A stretch of DNA of 64,000 nt from Galeopsis tetrahit (Eukaryota > Streptophyta > Magnoliopsida > Lamiales > Lamiaceae): assembly GCA_963675135.1 (NCBI GenBank), contig OY776129.1:58358845-58422844 (forward strand), read 5' to 3'. Positions within the stretch are counted from its first letter, which is position 1. Each line of letters starts with the position of its first letter. The notes beneath the pieces were generated by a model. That model worked only from the letters and a program-made list of their open reading frames with translations, did no database searches and had not been told where the DNA came from. Below are positions 57,973 to 64,000 of the stretch, piece after piece. Position numbers and translations under genes: made by a program.

Positions 57973-58481
57973 TATGTCTTTTACCCATGATGTCTTCACC
58001 CTCACATATGAGTTCATCCACCACTTACTTTTCAAAATTACTCTCCTTACTCATAAACCTTAATTTTCCTTCCACCTCACATTTTTTTTGGATTTCTCTT
58101 CATCATGATTCGATTTCGCACTCACTATTCAATATATGTATAATATATTTTATTTCCGAGTTGTTTTTTTTTTTTTTTTTCAAAAATCGAGTTTTGCAAA
58201 AACTCAACACTGGTTCGCCGAGTTTTATGAAATTTTCCGAAACAAAGTTCCACGTTATGAATCAAAACTCGACCAATTTTTTCACGTTTTGATTCAAAAT
58301 TCAGCGGTCGAATTTTGGAATCTTTGATGCCCCTCACTTATCTCTTTTATGACTCATATCCCCGATACGATTTTTTTAAACTCATGTTCCTTAATAGAAA
58401 TTTTGTTTAAAAAATTAGATTTTGTCAATTTAATATATATAATGTAAAAATGACAAAATAAGTAACTTTCAAAAGAACTAA
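57973..58481. other. AT-rich intergenic stretch
   Basis: About 510 bp. Small frames are present on both strands around 58125-58337 but without any recognisable domain; the text CACGTTATGAATCAAAACTCG and CACGTTTTGATTCAAAATTC is a near-duplicate pair. Confidence 0.4.
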
Positions 58482-58835
58482 GGGCATGATTGGTATGACT
58501 GAATGAAAATGTGACTGAATGGAATGAACTCATGAATGGAATGAATGTCTGAATGGCCATTCTCATGATTGGTATTGACAAGTAATGAAAAAATCATTCC
58601 TTAATTGATTCCATTCTCATGATTGGTATAATAAAATGAATGTAAAATAATGTAAAAAGTTTATCTTAAATGACTAAAATACCCTTATACATATTTTATA
58701 GAAACATATTAAATTAGTTAATATGCTATTATTTTAATAATAAAACTAAATATAAATAATCGTTCATTTAAAAAAATGATATACATTTTTACCCATTATT
58801 ATAAGATGTAATCATGAAATATATATATATTACAG

Positions 58836-58876
<41 letters not shown>

Positions 58877-60072
58877 AACAGAGAGTTCTTCTGTATATAT
58901 ATAGAACAACAATACACTACTACTTTGACTAGTTCTTGCGTTTTTTCTCAGCGTTCTTCTCTTTTGCTTTTTTTCTCAGCGTTCTTCTCTTCTACGTTTT
59001 GTTTTTTCTCTTTTGCGTTCTTTCTCAGCATCCTTCCCTCTTGGATGAATTAGGTTAAAGAAGGTTAATGAATGTCGTATTTAATCGTGGATTAAGGTTG
59101 GATAAGAGGGTTAATGAAAATCTTTTTAATTGTTGATAAGGATAATTTTGTAAAAATATTTTTTCAATGATTTTTTTTTTTTAAGAAAATAAAAGTAATT
59201 TGATTTCACGTAGAATGGAATGGGTAAAGATAGGGGATTCCACGAGGAATCACGATTCCGTGTAAAAAAAAAGACCAATCATGAGATTAGGAATAGGTCC
59301 AATCATGAGATTAGGAATAGGTCCAATGTTCATTCCATTATAAGCTCATTACCCATACCAATCATGTCTAAGGGTATGATTGGAGGTATCATTGGTAAGG
59401 TGGAATATGCCAATGGAATCACCATTCATGGATCTATTCCAAATTTAATGATTGGACCATTCATGGATTTATTCCAAATTTAATGATTGGTATGATTTAT
59501 GGAATTGAATCATCATTCCTTGTGGAATGGTGATTCACAAATGTATGAAATTCTCATTTCTTCCCACTCCATGGATTTAAGGAAGGAGATAAATCCCTTA
59601 ATAAAAATTAATAATAACAATATTATTTAATAATAAAAATATTAATATAATATATAATCTAAAAATAAAAATAAAAATATAATAAATATAATAAATTTAA
59701 AAAATATAAATAATAATATATTAATTTTAACAATAATATTATTTTCAATAATACAAAATAATAGTATAATAATTTTTGATAATATAAATAATAATAATTT
59801 TAAAATTTATTTAATATTAAAAATAATGATAATATTCTTATTTTAAAAATAAAAATATTATTTTTATATAAAATATACATTTATTTTAAATAATAAAATC
59901 AGAAAAATATATATATTATTAATAATAACAATAGAGAGTCAATAATGATTATTAAAATATTAATAATAAAAATAATATATTTTTAACAATAATCAATAAT
60001 ATTAATTATAAACAATACAATATTTCATTCCCACATTCCAATGATAGGAATGACCATTCTTATGTCATGCCC
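58482..60072. mobile_element. PIF/Harbinger-type element, non-autonomous
   Basis: A 1,591-bp segment with ends GGGCATGATTGG and (reverse-complemented) GGGCATGACATA, and the 3-bp duplication TAA (58479-58481 and 60073-60075). Inside are several GGAATG/CATTCC words, a (TA)n run (58839-58871), a 24-bp tandem pair (AATCATGAGATTAGGAATAG, near 59278 and 59302), GGGTATGATTGG near 59370 (possible nested end) and a 450-bp A/T-only tract (59590-60030). No transposase. Confidence 0.65.
58839..58871. repeat. (TA)n microsatellite
   Basis: Alternating TA for more than 30 bases. Confidence 0.9.
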
Positions 60073-60075
60073 TAA

Positions 60076-60411
60076 GAGAGTATAACTTTAAAAAAGCGTT
60101 AATTAGTGTGAACATAATTGAGAAAAGATCCTTAGTAGGTTAATGTTTCATGGACACAACTTAAACACGGCAAGAGTGTCAATTTGAGACGAAACAGAAG
60201 CTACAGATTCATATTGAAAGATTAATCAAAATCAGAATTTGAGGAAAAATGGCATTGGATTAATTCTGTGCATGGTTTATATTGAAGAGCTAATCAACAT
60301 ACAGTTACATTGGACTCACAGTCACAGACATAATTATTAATACATGGGCATTAAAACTAAGTATCAATTTCAAGATTCTCACATTACAATTCTTGAAAGC
60401 TGCTGCCTCCA
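60076..60411. other. 3' flank of the HRD1-like gene
   Basis: About 335 bp holding the 3' UTR of the minus-strand gene that follows; nothing else is seen. Confidence 0.5.
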
Positions 60412-63363
60412 TTAGTCTAGATTGTGGGTCTCACTGGAGTCCACAACAGATGAAGATACCGACTTTCCCTTGATAACAGATGATCCTGCTTCTGTTTTTG
60501 TCTCACTGCTTGACACTTGCAGAAGCTGGAGCTGACGTTGTAGAAACTGCCCCAAAGTGTCGAGACTATCAGATATAATGTAGTAAGAAATTTATTTTGA
60601 GAGAGCCTGGACAAGTTCAAAGGAATTACCTCAATATGTTGTTCAATTAGTTTCACTTGCATATCCTGTTGACCATTGAACTCTGAAGGGACAAAAGTTC
60701 CCTGAGGTGACTGCATAAAGGTCATGTTCGCAAGCTGGTCTTGTTCAGACAACTCACTCACACCTCCATCTCCACCACTGTTTGACATTACAGGAAGCGA
60801 CGTATATCCAGGTGACCTGCAACGGTGAATGTTAATGCTACATTATTGCTCTATAATCTTTTAACGTTAAAAGAAAAAATAAATTGACAACACATGCATG
60901 CAATACAAAATGTGTATATGTGCTACGTACCGAAAATCACCTTGCATGCAACCTACTAACCTAAAATTTTCAGGTTATATGTGGTACATTCCAGAAGAAA
61001 AGTGTCATAAACTATTAAGCAGTCTATACTATACTAGATCCCAAAATGAAAAAAAAAAAAAAAAACAGAAGTTAGGAAATCCTGGAAGCCTGAAACTCAA
61101 GTAAACATGAAGTTATCAAACCCAATTTCCTACACAAAGCAACATTATAAACAAGGAGCTCATAGTAGATATCACGAATAATAAACAGTTGAAAAAAAAA
61201 TGTATACCATAATAAAGTACTTGGAGAAGGATAAACAAAGGATTTCTGGTATATAGCTGCAGCGGAAGCAGCAGCTTGGAGCCTAGCCTGATGCTGACTG
61301 ATATTATCATTTGCCACACTACCACCAACAGGTGCTTCTGACGATGTGCTAGGAGTACTAGTTCCTGTGCCCACCACCAAAGTTAGCCACACACGATTTG
61401 CAAAATTATGGCAATAAGGTTGCTCTATATGAAGCAGATCCAAAGATGAGTTCGACTTTACTATTTTAGATTCCATATTAACAATCTTGATTGAATTCAA
61501 AATGACAATACTGAGAAATACTGCAGTATCCCCAAAGCACAAGTGGGATTGAGTTCCATTGCTCTAGCAGGCCTTAAAAACACTCAAGTAGAACATCGTA
61601 CCTTGTTGATGACCATTAGCCCTTGATCCAATAGTTGATGTCCCATTTTCAGGTGGCACAACAGGTGCTCTGCATGTAGGGCATGTATTTTGTCTTTCCA
61701 ACCATGACCTGAGGCAGTGGACATGAAAAAGATGCCCACAAAGAAGTTTCTTTGCCGTAGTCATCTCCTCTCGGCATATAATGCAGGTCACATCATTTCT
61801 ATTCAGATAGGAAACAATCAGAACATGTGAATTGGGGTTATTTGTAGGAAAAAGCTCATTGTTCCAACAGAGCAGATGCTACTTACGAGCTGAGCTCTTC
61901 AGCTGTTGCATCTGGGAAACGATCATTCATATTTGAAGTAATCTTTCGATAGCGTATATAATCAGCCACACGGATTTTGAAGTTGCGGAAAGTCTCATAC
62001 AGCTCCCGGATCAAGTGAAGAGGCACACCATAATTCCTGGGGAGAGAAAACAACAAATAATGATTTCGTACTTGCACACGTGTAAAGTGAGGCTGGATTA
62101 AGAAAAAATGATATTTATGGAATGAGTAAATCGCAATCAAATGAGAATCAGAAGTAAATTTACTGATTAGCCAAGCATATCAGATATAATATCTTATGCT
62201 TTGAATCCCAGAATGACGTATACAATATGTCGCGACTCAGCAAAAAAGACAAAAATGTAATCATGTCCAGACAAACATATAATACTGTCACGTAATGCTA
62301 AACCACCAAAAAATTGTGCAGTACATTAAAAAAATGAAGCCCTAGAAACAAAAAATACTGAAATTTTTAGAATTAGCATCTCCAGAGACAGTCATGTCAT
62401 ATAGAACCATAGAAGCATAAAAGCACCCCGGATATGCTTAAATGTAATCTATGATGATGCATGTCCAAGCCTCCCAATAATATACAGGTGCAGACATGCA
62501 TAACTTGGATAATAATAATAAAGGAACCTGGTCCACAAGGATGAACTGAAATGAAAAGCCGCTTACACGAAAATGACGAGGAAGAAACACATATACATAG
62601 TCAAGTGGAGCAAGTCTCTGACAAGCTCCAAGTAAAAGGTGTAAACAGCCTTCTTCTCCCACTGTCCTTCCATAAGCATATCACTAACGTAGAAAATATA
62701 CTTAACAAATGTTGCAACAGTTGTTGTGGCCAATATCATGTATCTGAAAAAGGAAAAGTGTACAACGATAATGGGGTTAAGAAAATAAATAAAACAAAAT
62801 GAATAAACCACTTGCAGTCCACAAACTTACTCGAATGCAAAGAAGAGTGAAACTGACGCCTGTTTGGTTTCTAACAAATACTTGATTGAGTTGTAGAGAA
62901 AGCTACAGTCAATAAGGAGAAGGAACCCCATGAAAGATACAATTCTGATATGAGATAGCTTAGAAACAGCTGGAGTTGTTTCAATGTATTCTACTCTCTT
63001 TTGGGCCAACCAATGCAAAGCCTTGATCAGAAGTAAAGCAGTAACCATCGCAATAAATGTCACCGAAAAGTCTTGTCTGAAGATAGTGATCGCAAATAGT
63101 ATCTCCATGACTTCACGCCACGACTGTTCATTTAGCCTTTCAACTTCTGCTTCTCGTAATGAGCCAAGGAAGATCTTCTTGGTTAATTGCCACAAAATGC
63201 ACATTAAAACCAGGCCCATATTCAAAAGCAGCACCAAACTTATCTTTGAAGTCGACAAGTAAACCATTGCGGGATAAAATTGGCCTCTACTACTAAATGC
63301 ATGATAAATAACAGCCAGCGTAGCTACTAGGCTAAACCCAGCATAGGTTTGCAGCCTTATCAT
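60412..63363 (-). CDS. HRD1-like RING-H2 E3 ubiquitin ligase (ER-associated degradation)
   Basis: Seven coding exons on the minus strand: 63363-62831, 62743-62567, 62036-61887, 61798-61602, 61364-61208, 60816-60630, 60546-60412; 511 residues. The N-terminal ~270 residues form a multi-pass membrane region (about six hydrophobic segments; LQTYAGFSLVATLAVIYHAF, YLSTSKISLVLLLNMGL). The RING-H2 finger is C292, C295, C307, H309, H312, C315, C326, C329. A Gln- and Ser-rich cytosolic tail follows. HRD1 sits in the ER membrane with SEL1/HRD3 and marks misfolded proteins for the proteasome. For the last exon, the acceptor GGGGCAG at 60547 gives FLQRQLQLLQ, which fits the family; a nearer acceptor near 60565 would end after 17 codons. 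The start MIRLQTYAG fits plant HRD1. No break is seen. Confidence 0.93.
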
Positions 63364-63376
63364 TTTATTTTGTTCC

Positions 63377-64000
63377 CTGATAATCACATATAAGCACTTA
63401 TGTTAGCAAGATATCATATAATTACATTGAATTCACCAGCACCATACACATCAAACTTCAAAGAACCAACATAAAAGTAAAAGCCTCGTCTATTATCAGA
63501 TTTCGACTAATCAAATTGCAACAATATGCGGAAATATCACCATACAATGTTTGACTAATGAAGATAGATACCACAGAAAACCCTTGTATTTCACTCCACA
63601 GCGAACTGGGCAAAATCCTCATGTCAAATACAGCCCCGAACACCAAAAAATCTCTTGAACAGCACAAAATCCAAGCGATCAATTAAATTTTACTAATGAA
63701 TACGTAAATTTCAGCAAAATTGGACTATTTCAGCATCTAATTTCTAATTCCGACTACTAAGAAGGAAAAACCCAATAGTCTTCAGAAAAAATAAGGAAGT
63801 TTTAATAAGTGGCAATGACAACGTTTAGCACCCACCTTCAGTTCCGACGAGAAGAAATGATAGAAATTATCATGGATCTGACATAAAACTATAAGGAAAC
63901 AAATAGAAGGGGAGAAGAAGAGAATAGAAAAGGCAAATACCACAAGATTTGAAGAGGCAGAGACTGAGCCGGACACGAGTCGCCACCGAGAGGCCGGATC
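63377..64000 (-). other. 5' UTR intron and first exon of the HRD1-like gene
   Basis: The acceptor ATCAG (to 63377) lies 13 bases before the ATG. A candidate donor CTTGTG|GTATTTG lies at 63941/63940. The upstream UTR exon runs to the window end and perhaps beyond. Confidence 0.55.

Noticed and set aside
58125..58337. Overlapping short frames on both strands
   Set aside because: No domain, T-run in the coding text, no splice or start context.
60547..60570. Nearer acceptor (GATAG) for the last HRD1-like exon
   Set aside because: It gives a stop after 17 codons in the spliced phase, while GGGGCAG at 60547 gives the conserved FLQRQLQLLQ.
60417..60788. Read-through of the HRD1-like gene past the donor at 60629
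   Set aside because: The extension lacks family similarity; splicing to 60546 restores the expected glutamine-rich tail.
1..64000. CRISPR arrays, bacterial operons, viral structural genes, rRNA or tRNA genes
   Set aside because: None seen. tRNA genes cannot be excluded by eye; a tRNAscan-SE run would decide.

Overview
The window is nuclear DNA from a flowering plant, almost certainly a eudicot. It has intron-rich genes with GT-AG splicing, a Copia-type and LINE-dominated repeat load, CTCCCTCCGTCC-type Stowaway MITEs, hAT and Mutator-like elements, Helitron ends, and plant-specific gene families (DUF863, nodulin-related protein, GH79 heparanase-like). An asterid such as a Lamiales species is possible, but the sequence alone does not prove it. 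I see no bacterial, organellar or viral gene cluster.

Layout. 1-4113 is the 3' part of a decayed L1-type LINE, interrupted by a hAT MITE. 4.1-10.4 kb is gene-free and holds two Mutator-type elements, one of them carrying two Stowaway MITEs. 10407-16863 is a Copia retrotransposon whose gag-pol frame is open except for a 1.67-kb solo LTR of another family. 17633-19836 is a nine-exon GH79 heparanase-like gene. 20149-20568 (minus) is a small NRP1-like gene. 21708-26009 is a very young Copia element without a recognisable gag. 26231-27174 is an AT-rich Mutator-type element just upstream of a five-exon ankyrin-repeat gene (27295-29176). 30.2-32.3 kb holds nested MITEs. 33148-37583 is a 14-exon macro-domain/SEC14 gene (GDAP2-like). 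38556-41836 (minus) is a DUF863 gene. 42.9-60.4 kb has no gene and contains Helitrons, foldback Mutator-type MITEs, a deletion derivative of an autonomous Mutator-like element with a transposase relic, Stowaway copies and a PIF/Harbinger-type element. 60412-63363 (minus) is a seven-exon HRD1-like RING-H2 ubiquitin ligase whose 5' UTR runs to the window end.

The genes do not form a pathway. The neighbour pairs NRP1-like/ankyrin and GDAP2-like/DUF863 look like conserved gene order: from memory the Arabidopsis relatives are At2g03440/At2g03430 and At1g69340/At1g69360, which should be checked. I did not find a clearly new biological system. The most interesting signals are the recently moved gag-less Copia, the set of poly(T)-only insertions flanked by 10-15 bp direct repeats, the Mutator-type foldback family that shares sequence words with a degenerate tandem array, the Helitrons, and a duplicated splice donor in the GDAP2-like gene.
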